A stretch of DNA of 44,457 nucleotides from Armatimonadota bacterium (GTDB taxonomy: Bacteria; Armatimonadota; Hebobacteria; GCA-020354555; CP070648): NCBI GenBank assembly GCA_035527535.1, contig DATLAK010000090.1:1-44457 (forward strand), in the 5' to 3' direction. The translations under genes were made by a program, and so were the position numbers. Positions 1 to 7,361 of this stretch are shown here, piece after piece. How positions within the stretch are numbered: the first letter of the stretch is position 1; each line of letters opens with the position of its first letter. The notes beneath the pieces were generated by a model, which saw only the letters and a list, made by a program, of their open reading frames with translations, made no database searches and had not been told where the DNA came from.

Positions 1-125
1 CGGGCCGCCTTCAACCTGCGCTTCTCCAAACCGGCAAAGTTTCGTCGGCCGCCAATGTGCGCTTTCATGCCTACAGCATATCATAGCTGCACCAAGAAAT
101 CAAACCTATTACGCGAGATTCAATA

Positions 126-1223
126 ATGACCGACCACTTCAAACAGGACGACGGAATCGAGCGGATACTCAGCGAACAGGAAGACCGCGACAGCACCCCG
201 GTTACCTATGACATTGCAACCTACCCCGCCGACTACACCCTCCAGGGCATCGTCGACTTGTACCGAAATAACAGCATCTTGATCCCCCCCTACCAGCGCA
301 AGTTCGTCTGGTCCATCAAACAGTCAAGTCGTCTAATCGAATCGTTCCTGCTAGGCTTACCGGTCCCAGCCATCTTCCTATACATGGAGCCCGAGAGCAA
401 CAACCGTCTTCTCGTTGTCGACGGCCAACAGAGGCTCCTCAGCATTGTCTACTTCTTCGAAGGCTACTTTGGCCCCCCAGTCGCGCGCAGGCGCAGCATC
501 TTCAGACTCACCGGGTTGAACCCATCTAGCCCTTACTCCGAGAAGACATACTCCGACCTTAGCCAAACTGATGAAGCAACCTACAACAGGTTTAACGCGT
601 CCGTGCTTAGAGCGTTCGTCATCCGCCAGTTGCGCCCGCGCGACAACACCAGCATGTTCCACCTCTTCGAAAGGCTCAACACCGGCGGAACGCAGCTCGT
701 AGGCCAGGAAATCCGCAACTGCATCTATCACGGCCCATTTAACGACATGCTCGTTAAGCTCAACGAGCTGGCCGAATGGCGCCTGATATTCGGCAAAACC
801 CTCCCCGACAAGAGACAGCGCGATATAGAGCTCATATTGCGCTTCCTCGCCCTCCACCATGACGCACACCGCTACGACAGACCAATGAAGGACTTCCTCT
901 CCAATTACATGCGCACCCATCAGTCCGACCAAGACGCATCCCGTGCCTACACCAAACTCTTCGCTAACACAACCACAGCAGTACTGGACAGCCTGGGAGA
1001 ACGTCCCTTCCACATACGGGCCGGCTTGAACGCGGCCGTCTTCGACTCTGTGTACGCTGCTTTCGCTCGCCATGCGACTGCCATTCCACCCGACATCAAG
1101 GGGAGGTACCACCGCCTCGTAAGCGATAAGGAATATCAGGCGGCTGTCAGCAGCGCCACTACCGACCGCGAGGTCGTCACCAAGCGCCTGGCACTCGCCG
1201 ACAAGACTCTCTTCGGAAGGTAG
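126..1223 (+). CDS. DUF262-family protein (GmrSD/ParB-like N-terminal domain)
   Basis: This 365-residue protein carries the DUF262 signature. PPYQRKFVW is at residues 54-62, the conserved DGQQR at 99-103 follows a hydrophobic strand (LLVV), and FERLNTGGTQL is at 181-191. DUF262 is the N-terminal nucleotide-dependent domain of the GmrSD type IV restriction enzymes and of many stand-alone defence-linked proteins, where DGQQR is thought to be catalytic. No C-terminal HNH (DUF1524) motif is visible, so this is a DUF262-only form. The ATG is three bases after an AT-rich stretch and has no strong ribosome site. The next gene (HEPN) starts four bases after its stop, so the two are probably co-transcribed. 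Codon use is visibly less GC-rich than in the core genes downstream, suggesting transfer. The family call is firm; the cellular role is inferred. Confidence 0.85.
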   Translation: MTDHFKQDDGIERILSEQEDRDSTPVTYDIATYPADYTLQGIVDLYRNNSILIPPYQRKFVWSIKQSSRLIESFLLGLPVPAIFLYMEPESNNRLLVVDGQQRLLSIVYFFEGYFGPPVARRRSIFRLTGLNPSSPYSEKTYSDLSQTDEATYNRFNASVLRAFVIRQLRPRDNTSMFHLFERLNTGGTQLVGQEIRNCIYHGPFNDMLVKLNELAEWRLIFGKTLPDKRQRDIELILRFLALHHDAHRYDRPMKDFLSNYMRTHQSDQDASRAYTKLFANTTTAVLDSLGERPFHIRAGLNAAVFDSVYAAFARHATAIPPDIKGRYHRLVSDKEYQAAVSSATTDREVVTKRLALADKTLFGR

Positions 1224-1226
1224 CGT

Positions 1227-1706
1227 GTGATCTTCACGGCAATTCAGGATTCCCTCGAAACCTGCCGAGTCCACCTCGACACCGTCCCCATCTCTGACCT
1301 CACTAGACCAGAGCTCGAGAGCAGACTTGTAGCTAGTCTCGTTCTTCTCATTGTGTCCGAGTACGAGGTGCTGATCGAAAACCTATTCAACCAGCGCGTC
1401 GCCGCCTGTGGCGATGCTCACGTCTGCAATTACTTTCGGAAGTCAATCGGCCGCAAGTTCCGTAGTCCCGATCTCAGCAAGATCACCGAAGTCCTCAGAA
1501 TGTTCGGCTCTGACTACGAGGGCTACTTCTCCTCGATTGTCTTCAACACCCCAGAGCAGGCAGCCTGGGACAACATCATCAAAGAGCGCCACGCCGTGGT
1601 CCACAAGAGTGGTAACCGTCAGCTGACCCTCCGTGAGCTCCTCGCTACCTATCCACAAACCTGCAGGGTCATCCACGCCCTCAAGCAGACTCTGCGCCTA
1701 CCCTGA
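1227..1706 (+). CDS. HEPN-domain protein (RiboL-PSP/MAE_28990-like), partner of DUF262 gene
   Basis: This 159-residue, mostly helical protein starts with GTG four bases after the DUF262 stop. Near its C-terminus it has RHAVVH (residues 121-126), which fits the R-x4-H motif of HEPN ribonucleases. It is preceded by a long helix with the SEYEVLIENLF pattern (44-54), typical of the RiboL-PSP-HEPN and MAE_28990 groups. HEPN proteins of this type are RNA-cleaving or RNA-binding toxins in toxin-antitoxin and abortive-infection systems, often paired with a second gene. Here the obvious partner is the DUF262 gene just upstream. Base composition matches that gene and not the core genes further on. The motif is visible; the HEPN assignment is strong inference and the nuclease activity is untested. 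Confidence 0.72.
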   Translation: MIFTAIQDSLETCRVHLDTVPISDLTRPELESRLVASLVLLIVSEYEVLIENLFNQRVAACGDAHVCNYFRKSIGRKFRSPDLSKITEVLRMFGSDYEGYFSSIVFNTPEQAAWDNIIKERHAVVHKSGNRQLTLRELLATYPQTCRVIHALKQTLRLP

Positions 1707-1710
1707 ACAC

Positions 1711-1810
1711 GGCAATTCCGGGGAATTCCGGGGAATTCCGGGGACAGTCGACTTAATTACCCCGGAATCGGCCCCCAATGGTAAGTCGCAGTAATTAAGT
1801 CGACTGTCCC
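1711..1810. repeat. Tandem 10-bp units followed by a perfect 20-bp inverted repeat
   Basis: Three near-identical 10-bp units (GGGAATTCCG-like) occupy 1711-1740. They are followed directly by a perfect 20-bp inverted repeat, 1741-1760 paired with 1791-1810, with a 30-base loop. Its outer ends are GGGACAG...CTGTCCC, the same ends seen on palindromic elements inside coding genes at 5053-5117 and 8422-8486. It sits just after the HEPN stop, so it could also stop transcription, but there is no T-tract. A REP/MITE-type mobile palindrome is the preferred reading; no transposase gene is present in the window. Confidence 0.8.
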
Positions 1811-1856
1811 GGAAATGGGGCCGCTTTGCCCGCCGTTCCCCCGTCTTTGGCCTTTC

Positions 1857-1865
1857 TGCTATAAT
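1857..1865 (+). promoter_or_regulatory. Extended -10 promoter for alaS operon
   Basis: TGC immediately before a perfect TATAAT (1860-1865) forms an extended -10 element. No good -35 lies 16-18 bases upstream (the best is TTCCCC at 1836), which is usual for extended -10 promoters. Transcription would start near 1872, inside a small CCCGCG/CGCGGG hairpin (1867-1880), leaving a leader of about 130 bases before alaS. No T-box features were seen in that leader. Confidence 0.65.
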
Positions 1866-1884
1866 ACCCGCGTGCGCGGGGCTG

Positions 1885-1992
1885 TGAAGAGCCTGTCCCC
1901 AGCCGGTCGAGGGGGAAATAGGGACCGGCACCGATTTCCCTTCGACGGCGCTCAGGGCAGGCCGGAGAAATCTGGAGCCAGTCCCCATTTCC
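1885..1992. repeat. Composite repeat block in the alaS leader
   Basis: This stretch strings together pieces of repeats found elsewhere in the window. It contains GCCTGTCCCC (1891-1900), an end resembling the GGGGACAG family; a 25-bp copy of the CTTCGAC...CTCAGGGCAGGC repeat (1938-1962); and a final AGTCCCCATTTCCC (1979-1992). It lies between the alaS promoter and its ribosome site GAGGTGA (1994-2000), so it is transcribed as leader. The repeat content is read directly; any regulatory effect is unknown. Confidence 0.6.
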
Positions 1993-2004
1993 CGAGGTGA
2001 TTCC

Positions 2005-4665
2005 GTGACTTCCGATGAGCTGAGAAAGAAGTTCCTCGACTTCTTCGCCGCGCGCGATCATCGCGTGATCGCGCCCGCGCCGCTGATCCCCGGCGACCGG
2101 ACCACGCTTTTCACCATCGCCGGCATGCAGCAGTTCGTGCCCGCCTTCCGCGGCGAGGCGCGTATCCCCGCCCAGCGCGCCGTGACCTGCCAGCGCTGCC
2201 TGCGCATTGACGACCTGGAACAGGTCGGCCGCTCCTCTCGCCACGAGACTCTGTTCGAGATGCTGGGCAACTTCTCGTTCGGCGATTACTTCAAGCGCGA
2301 GGCGATCGTCTGGGCCTGGGAACTGATAACCAGGGACTTCGGCATCCCCGCTGACCGGCTGTGGATCACCGTCTATCCCACCGATGACGAGGCGCGCGGC
2401 CACTGGCGCAAAGACATCGGCCTCCCCGACGAGCGCATCGTTCCCGTGGAGGACAACTGGTGGCCGACCGGCGGCGGCCTGGGTCCCTGCGGGCCGGATT
2501 CGGAGATCATCTACGACATGGGCGAGCAGCATGGCTGCGGCCAGCCCGGCTGCGGCCCGGCGTGTGACTGCGACCGCTGGAACGAGTTCTGGAACCTGGT
2601 CTTCCAGCAGTACAACCGCGACGCCGACGGCAACCTCACGGACCTGCCGACGCAGAACATTGACACCGGCCTGGGCCTGGAGCGCCTGGCCCTGATCATG
2701 CAGGGCAAGAGGACCATCTTCGACACCGACTTGTTTGCTCCGATCATCGCCTACATCTTCGAGATGGCCAACAGTGGGGGCGATCTCTCGCGTGCGGGGA
2801 CACCCACCGGAGAGGGTGTCCCCAGCAGCGCAGCCGAGGCCGCGCGCATCATCGCCGACCACGCGCGCGCGGTCACCTTCATGGTCGCCGACGGGGTGAC
2901 GCCCAGCAATGAAGGGCGCGGATATGTCCTGCGGCGGCTGATCCGTCGGTCGGCGCGCCTGGGGCGGCGGTTGAGCCTGCCGATGCCGTTCTTGAGCCGC
3001 ATCGTGCCGGTGGTGGCACGCCACATGGGCGCGGCCTATCCCGAGCTGGCGGATAAGCAGGATGTGATCGTCAAATTCGTTGACTCCGAGGAGCAGCGCT
3101 TCGACGAGACGCTGGAGCAAGGAAGCCAACTGCTGGAGCGCGCGATCGCACGCGTCAAGGCTGCCGGCGATAGGAGCATCCCGGGCGAGGCCGCGTTCGA
3201 GCTCTACGACACCTACGGCTTCCCCTACGAGCTGACCGAGGAGGTCGCCGCCGAGCAGGGGCTGACGGTGGATGATGAGGGGTTCCGCGCAGCGATGGAG
3301 CGCCAGCGCGAGCGCGCTCGCGCCGCCGCCGGCGGCGCCTTCGCCTACCGCGGCGCCGGGGGCTATGCCGAGCTCGCGGGCAAGACCACCTTCCGCGGCT
3401 ACGAGGAGCTGGAGACGACGGCGCTGGTTCTGCATATCCTCAAGGAGGGCAAGGAGGCCGAGAACGCGCGCGCCGGGGAGCACCTCGAGGTCATTCTCGA
3501 CCACAGCCCGTTCTACGCCGAGTCCGGCGGCCAGGTCGGCGATGCCGGCAGCCTGGGGGCCGAGGGCGTCCGCGCGCGGGTGGAGGATGCGCATCATCCC
3601 GCCGAGGGAGTGCTGGCCCTGCGGGTGGTGGTCGAGGAGGGCGAGCTGGTGCGCGGCGAGCAGGTGCATGCCGTGGTTGACGCGGCGCGCCGGCACGCCA
3701 TCACCCGCGCTCACAGCGCCACCCACCTGCTGCATCACGCCCTGCGGACGGTGCTCGGGCCCCACGCGCTGCAATCCGGATCGCTGGTGGAGCCGGACCG
3801 GCTGCGCTTCGATCTCGCGCATTTCGGCCCCCTGACGCCGGAGGAAATGAGCGGCATCGAGGACCTGGTCAACCGCCAGGTGCTGGAGACGCATCCGGTG
3901 GCGGCCTGCGTGGTACCGATAGCCGAGGCGCGGGAGTCGGGGGCGATGGCGCTGTTCGGGGAGAAGTATGGCGACGAGGTGCGCGTGGTCAGCATCGGCG
4001 ATTTCAGCCGCGAGCTGTGCGGGGGCACGCACGTCACCAACACCGGCGCCATCGGCCTGTTCAAGCTCACTGCCCAGTCCAGCATCGGCGCGGGACTGCG
4101 CCGGGTGGAGGCGGTGACCGGGCTGGCGGCGCTGGACTATTTGCGCGGTCAGGAGGCGCTGCTGGCGCGGGGAGCCGAGCTTCTGCGCTGCGCGCGCGAG
4201 GACCTGCCCGCCCGCATCGAGGGTTTGCAGCGCGACCTGCGCGAGGCGCAGCGGCGCCTGGAGTCCTTGCAGGCGCGCGGGGCCGCCGCCGTCGCCGAGG
4301 AGTTGGTGGGGCGGGCCGAAACCGTGGCGAATGCACAGGTGGTGGCGGAGCGGGTCGCCAACCTGTCGCCGGAGGCGCTGCGCAGCCTGGCCGACGCGGT
4401 GCTGGAGCGACTGGGGCGCGGGGTGGTGGTCCTCGGCGCCGAGGCGAACGGCAAGGTGCTGTTCGTGGGCGAGGTGTCCAAGGAGCTCACCCAGGCCGGG
4501 GTGCACGCCGGCAAGCTCGTGGGCGAGGTGGCGAAGACGGCGGGCGGCGGCGGCGGCGGGCGCCCCGACTTCGCCCAGGCCGGAGGTCGCGACCCGGGGA
4601 AGCTCGACGAGGCCCTGGGGAAGGTCCTAGCCCTGGTACGCCAACAGCTTGCAGGTGGGAAGTAG
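2005..4665 (+). CDS. alaS: Alanyl-tRNA synthetase
   Basis: This is an 886-residue AlaRS that charges tRNA-Ala in the cytoplasm, close to the usual 870-880 residues. The class II aminoacylation core is at the N-terminus (motif RHETLFEMLGNFSFGDYFK, about 79-97). The editing domain has HSATHLLHH and CGGTHV, and the C-terminus has a coiled coil and the conserved glycine-rich GGGGGGRPDFAQAGG segment. The start is GTG, set by GAGGTGA five bases upstream. Residues 264-273, between the catalytic and tRNA-recognition parts, are encoded by a perfect palindrome (2796-2823) and lie in a variable loop just before the conserved IADHARA; they look like a repeat insertion. Genes downstream follow closely, so this is probably the first gene of an operon reaching the PASTA gene. 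Confidence 0.98.
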   Translation: MTSDELRKKFLDFFAARDHRVIAPAPLIPGDRTTLFTIAGMQQFVPAFRGEARIPAQRAVTCQRCLRIDDLEQVGRSSRHETLFEMLGNFSFGDYFKREAIVWAWELITRDFGIPADRLWITVYPTDDEARGHWRKDIGLPDERIVPVEDNWWPTGGGLGPCGPDSEIIYDMGEQHGCGQPGCGPACDCDRWNEFWNLVFQQYNRDADGNLTDLPTQNIDTGLGLERLALIMQGKRTIFDTDLFAPIIAYIFEMANSGGDLSRAGTPTGEGVPSSAAEAARIIADHARAVTFMVADGVTPSNEGRGYVLRRLIRRSARLGRRLSLPMPFLSRIVPVVARHMGAAYPELADKQDVIVKFVDSEEQRFDETLEQGSQLLERAIARVKAAGDRSIPGEAAFELYDTYGFPYELTEEVAAEQGLTVDDEGFRAAMERQRERARAAAGGAFAYRGAGGYAELAGKTTFRGYEELETTALVLHILKEGKEAENARAGEHLEVILDHSPFYAESGGQVGDAGSLGAEGVRARVEDAHHPAEGVLALRVVVEEGELVRGEQVHAVVDAARRHAITRAHSATHLLHHALRTVLGPHALQSGSLVEPDRLRFDLAHFGPLTPEEMSGIEDLVNRQVLETHPVAACVVPIAEARESGAMALFGEKYGDEVRVVSIGDFSRELCGGTHVTNTGAIGLFKLTAQSSIGAGLRRVEAVTGLAALDYLRGQEALLARGAELLRCAREDLPARIEGLQRDLREAQRRLESLQARGAAAVAEELVGRAETVANAQVVAERVANLSPEALRSLADAVLERLGRGVVVLGAEANGKVLFVGEVSKELTQAGVHAGKLVGEVAKTAGGGGGGRPDFAQAGGRDPGKLDEALGKVLALVRQQLAGGK
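2796..2823. repeat. Palindrome inside alaS
   Basis: GGGGACACCC (2796-2805) and GGGTGTCCCC (2814-2823) are a perfect 10-bp inverted repeat with an 8-base loop inside alaS. It is translated in frame as part of a Gly/Pro/Ser/Thr-rich loop (AGTPTGEGVPSS). The GGGGACA ends resemble those of the 65-bp element at 5053-5117. Confidence 0.75.
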
Positions 4666-4674
4666 GGGTAAGGC

Positions 4675-6927
4675 ATGTCTTGCCCCCATTTGACTTCAGC
4701 GGGGACTGCACCCTCCGTTAACGCGCGATTGGCCGCGTCCCTGCACAGCCGAGGGCGGCTGTGCCCCATTTCGCTTCGCACAGCTGGCGCACCCCGATCT
4801 GCCCGACTCGCTTTCGCCCTGCTTATCACCCTGGCCCTCATGGCTTGCCCCTCCGGGGCAATGCGGGGGCGTGGCAGGGCGGTGGTGGTCGTCCTGCACG
4901 GCGTGAGCTGGGAGGAGCTGGCCGCAGCCGACGTGGCACCCCTGCAGGTGCTGCTGCGCCGGGCCGCAGTCGGGGTCATGAACAGCCGCCCCCTGGAGGC
5001 GCCGGATTCCTTCGCCGCCTACGTCAGCATCGGCGCCGGACGCGCGGCGGTCGTGAGGGGACAGTTCCCCGTCGCCCACGGCACCGCCCACGCTCCGGGC
5101 GGGAAGGAACTGTCCCCTTCAGCCTTGCAGCGTGGGATGGCCGACCTGCATGAGGCGAACCGGCGCGCCCACAGCCAGGCCGAGCCCGGCCTGCTAGGCG
5201 GGGTGTTGCGCGACCACCGTCTGCGCACGGGACTGCTTCTGGTTTCCGATGGGCGATACTTCCCCGGGCCGGCGGCGGCCATTGCCGCTGATCGAGGCGG
5301 CGAGGTGGACTGGATCGGCAGCGCCTCGCCTGGCGGTGGTGACCGCGGCCTCCTAGCCCAAGCCTGGCACGACGCGGATTTGCTGGTCATTGACCTGGCC
5401 GCCCTGCACCCGGGCGCGCCCGACGAAGTCATCCGGGGGCGACAGCGCCACGCCTCGCCGGCCACCCCCGACCCCGAGGCGCTGCGGATTCTGTCTGACC
5501 TGGAGCCGACCTTCACAGGCATCGCCCACCTGGTGGACCCCGAGCGCGACCTGCTGATGATCGTCAGCCCGACGTGCCCACCCTACGGCTCCCCCAAGCA
5601 GATGTCCTTCGCCCCCGTCGCCATCATCGGTCCGGGCTTCGCGCCGGGCCTGCTGACCAGTCAAGGCACGCGCCGCCCCGGGATGGTGGCGAGCGTGGAC
5701 CTGGCGCCGACGATGCTGCGGTTCTTCGGCATCAGCCCCGCCGCCGAGGCCGCGCGCCTGGGGGTCGCCCCCATGAGCGGCCATGCGATCAGCGTTCGTC
5801 CCGGCGGACGTGCCCTCGACCAAGTGCTTGGCATCAGTCGCCGCGGGGCGCGCCTGCTCGACCTGCGCTGGCGGTTCGGGGGGCTCTACGTGGTGGCCGA
5901 GTTCATCATCCTGGCGCTCGTCGGCGGGTGGTTGGTGCTGGCGCCGGAGGCGGCGCGGCGGGCGCGGTGGCGGCTGCGCCTGGTGCTGCTGCTGGGGATG
6001 AGCCTGCCGCTGGCCCTGCTGTTCTTACCGGCGCTGGAGGCGGGCGGGGTGGTGCAGCCGTACGTCATGGTCGCCGCGCTGGCGGCGGCGTTCACCTGGC
6101 TGGCATGGTATGGGAGTCCGCCCCTGGTGGGGCTCGGCGCCCTGCTGACGGCGACCGCAGCCGTGATCGCCCTCGACGCCATGACCGGCGCGCGGTTGGC
6201 GGGCAATTCGGTCATCAGCTACAACCCCATGTTCGGCGGGCGCTTCTACGGCGTCGGCAATGACCTGATGGGTGTCGCCACCGCCTGCGCCGCAGTTGGA
6301 TCGGCGGCGCTGGTGCAGGCGGCGGGAGGACACCGCGGACGGTGGGCGCTCGGGCCGTGGCTGATGGTGGTGATGCTGGCGGTCGGCGCGCCTATGTGGG
6401 GCGCGAACTGGGGGGGCGGGATCACCGCCGCGTTCGCGTTCACCGCCGCCTATGCCGCCATCCGGGCGGGTCATCCCCGGCTCCGTCACTGGCTGGCGGG
6501 GGCGGTGGCGGCGGCGGCGATGGGGGCGCTGCTCGCGGGCCTCGACCTCGCGCGTGACGCGCGCACGTGGACCCACATCGGCGACTCCGCGCGGGTCGCG
6601 AGCAGCGGGGGAGTCGGGGCGGCGCTGGAGATGGCGGCGCGCACGATCGCGGCCAACCTCGGCATTATCGCCCAGGCGCCCTACAGCGCCGCCACGCTGC
6701 TGGCGATGGCGGGAACGCTGTGGCTGGTGATGAAACCACCCGCCGGGCTGCGTACCGCGCTCGAAGCGAACCGCGTCCTCTGGGGTGGCCTCGCCGGGGC
6801 GGCCGCCGGCGCCGTGGCCGCGGTGGCACTCAACGATTCGGGAATCGTCGCCGCCGCCACCGCCACCGGCATCACCGCCGCGGCCGTCGTCTATATCGCT
6901 TTGGAAGGGAATCGCGCACCGCAATGA
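4675..6927 (+). CDS. Polytopic membrane protein with N-terminal alkaline-phosphatase-like domain
   Basis: This is a 750-residue reading frame. A hydrophobic segment (about 43-58) precedes a soluble domain with the alkaline-phosphatase-superfamily layout: a first strand VVVVLHGVSWEEL (70-82), and near 300-350 the run PTCPPYGSPKQMSFAPVAI followed by SVDLAPTMLRFFG. The second half (about 400-750) holds roughly eight or nine membrane segments. Families of this shape are mostly uncharacterised. In active members the first strand normally ends in a metal-binding Asp (often DG); here it is His75, so catalysis may be altered or lost. Residues 127-149 come from a 65-bp palindromic repeat. The first ~45 residues also contain repeat-derived sequence, so the true start may be a later ATG such as 4843 or 4861. 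It ends in an ATGA overlap with ruvX. Confidence 0.65.
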   Translation: MSCPHLTSAGTAPSVNARLAASLHSRGRLCPISLRTAGAPRSARLAFALLITLALMACPSGAMRGRGRAVVVVLHGVSWEELAAADVAPLQVLLRRAAVGVMNSRPLEAPDSFAAYVSIGAGRAAVVRGQFPVAHGTAHAPGGKELSPSALQRGMADLHEANRRAHSQAEPGLLGGVLRDHRLRTGLLLVSDGRYFPGPAAAIAADRGGEVDWIGSASPGGGDRGLLAQAWHDADLLVIDLAALHPGAPDEVIRGRQRHASPATPDPEALRILSDLEPTFTGIAHLVDPERDLLMIVSPTCPPYGSPKQMSFAPVAIIGPGFAPGLLTSQGTRRPGMVASVDLAPTMLRFFGISPAAEAARLGVAPMSGHAISVRPGGRALDQVLGISRRGARLLDLRWRFGGLYVVAEFIILALVGGWLVLAPEAARRARWRLRLVLLLGMSLPLALLFLPALEAGGVVQPYVMVAALAAAFTWLAWYGSPPLVGLGALLTATAAVIALDAMTGARLAGNSVISYNPMFGGRFYGVGNDLMGVATACAAVGSAALVQAAGGHRGRWALGPWLMVVMLAVGAPMWGANWGGGITAAFAFTAAYAAIRAGHPRLRHWLAGAVAAAAMGALLAGLDLARDARTWTHIGDSARVASSGGVGAALEMAARTIAANLGIIAQAPYSAATLLAMAGTLWLVMKPPAGLRTALEANRVLWGGLAGAAAGAVAAVALNDSGIVAAATATGITAAAVVYIALEGNRAPQ
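4743..4764. repeat. Palindrome GCACAGCC/GGCTGTGC near gene start
   Basis: An 8-bp inverted repeat (4743-4750 with 4757-4764, loop GAGGGC) lies in the putative 5' part of the membrane-protein gene. A related palindrome, CGCAGCC-GAGAC-GGCTGCG, is inside the activase gene at 26131-26149. The shared GCC-GAG-GGC core suggests one dispersed repeat family. It also casts doubt on the annotated N-terminus of the gene it lies in. Confidence 0.55.
5053..5117. repeat. 65-bp palindromic element, copy 1 (in phosphatase-like gene)
   Basis: The element has perfect 12-bp terminal inverted repeats, GGGGACAGTTCC at 5057-5068 and GGAACTGTCCCC at 5106-5117, and a GC-rich centre. Counting from GTGAGGGG, it matches the copy at 8422-8486 at 59 of 65 positions with no gap; all differences are in the centre. 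Here it is translated as VRGQFPVAH...GGKELSPS, a different frame from that used in copy 2. It resembles a REP/MITE-type non-autonomous element. Confidence 0.9.
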
Positions 6928-7361
6928 CCGGCCGCGTGCTGGCGCTGGATGTAGGCGACCGCCGCATCGGCGTCGCCGTCAGCGACCCTCTGGGCATCAC
7001 CGCCCAGCCGCTGACCACCATCGAGCGCACGAGCAACCGGGCGGCAGTGGGGCGCATCCTCGAGCTCGCGCGGTCGTACGCGGCGAGCGAGGTGGTGGTC
7101 GGCATTCCCTATAACGCGCGCGGGGGGTTGACGGCGCAGGGGGAGAAGATCGCGCGCTTCGCCGACCTGTTGGCGCGAACGGCAGGAATGACGGTGGTGC
7201 GCTGGGACGAGCGGCACACGACGACGACGGCGGAACGGGTGCTGCTGGAGGCGGACGTGAGCCGGGTGCGGCGCAAAGGGGTACGCGACAAGCTGGCGGC
7301 GGCGGTGCTGCTGCAAGACTACCTGGAGGGGCGCAAGCGAGCCGATGACAAAGCGGACTAG
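6924..7361 (+). CDS. ruvX: Putative pre-16S rRNA nuclease / Holliday-junction resolvase-like protein
   Basis: This is a 145-residue RuvX/YqgF protein with an RNase H fold, which in this family processes the 5' end of 16S rRNA and has been proposed to resolve Holliday junctions. Visible marks are the N-terminal LALDVGDRRIGVAVSD with catalytic Asp9, the VVGIPYNARGG loop, DERHTTTTAE, and the C-terminal RDKLAAAVLLQDYLE, whose Asp completes the acidic site. The ATG overlaps the preceding stop as ATGA. The gene overlaps mltG by 17 bases, so translation is coupled on both sides. The order alaS-ruvX-mltG is the one found in Bacillus and its relatives. Confidence 0.95.
   Translation: MTGRVLALDVGDRRIGVAVSDPLGITAQPLTTIERTSNRAAVGRILELARSYAASEVVVGIPYNARGGLTAQGEKIARFADLLARTAGMTVVRWDERHTTTTAERVLLEADVSRVRRKGVRDKLAAAVLLQDYLEGRKRADDKAD

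Noticed and set aside
1866-2004. T-box riboswitch before alaS
   Set aside because: No T-box sequence, specifier loop or antiterminator; the leader is made of repeat pieces.
1795-4506. Long open frame antisense to alaS (about 900 codons)
   Set aside because: Produced by the high GC at third codon positions of alaS; the peptide is His/Gln/Arg-rich with no family resemblance, and the sense strand is unambiguous.
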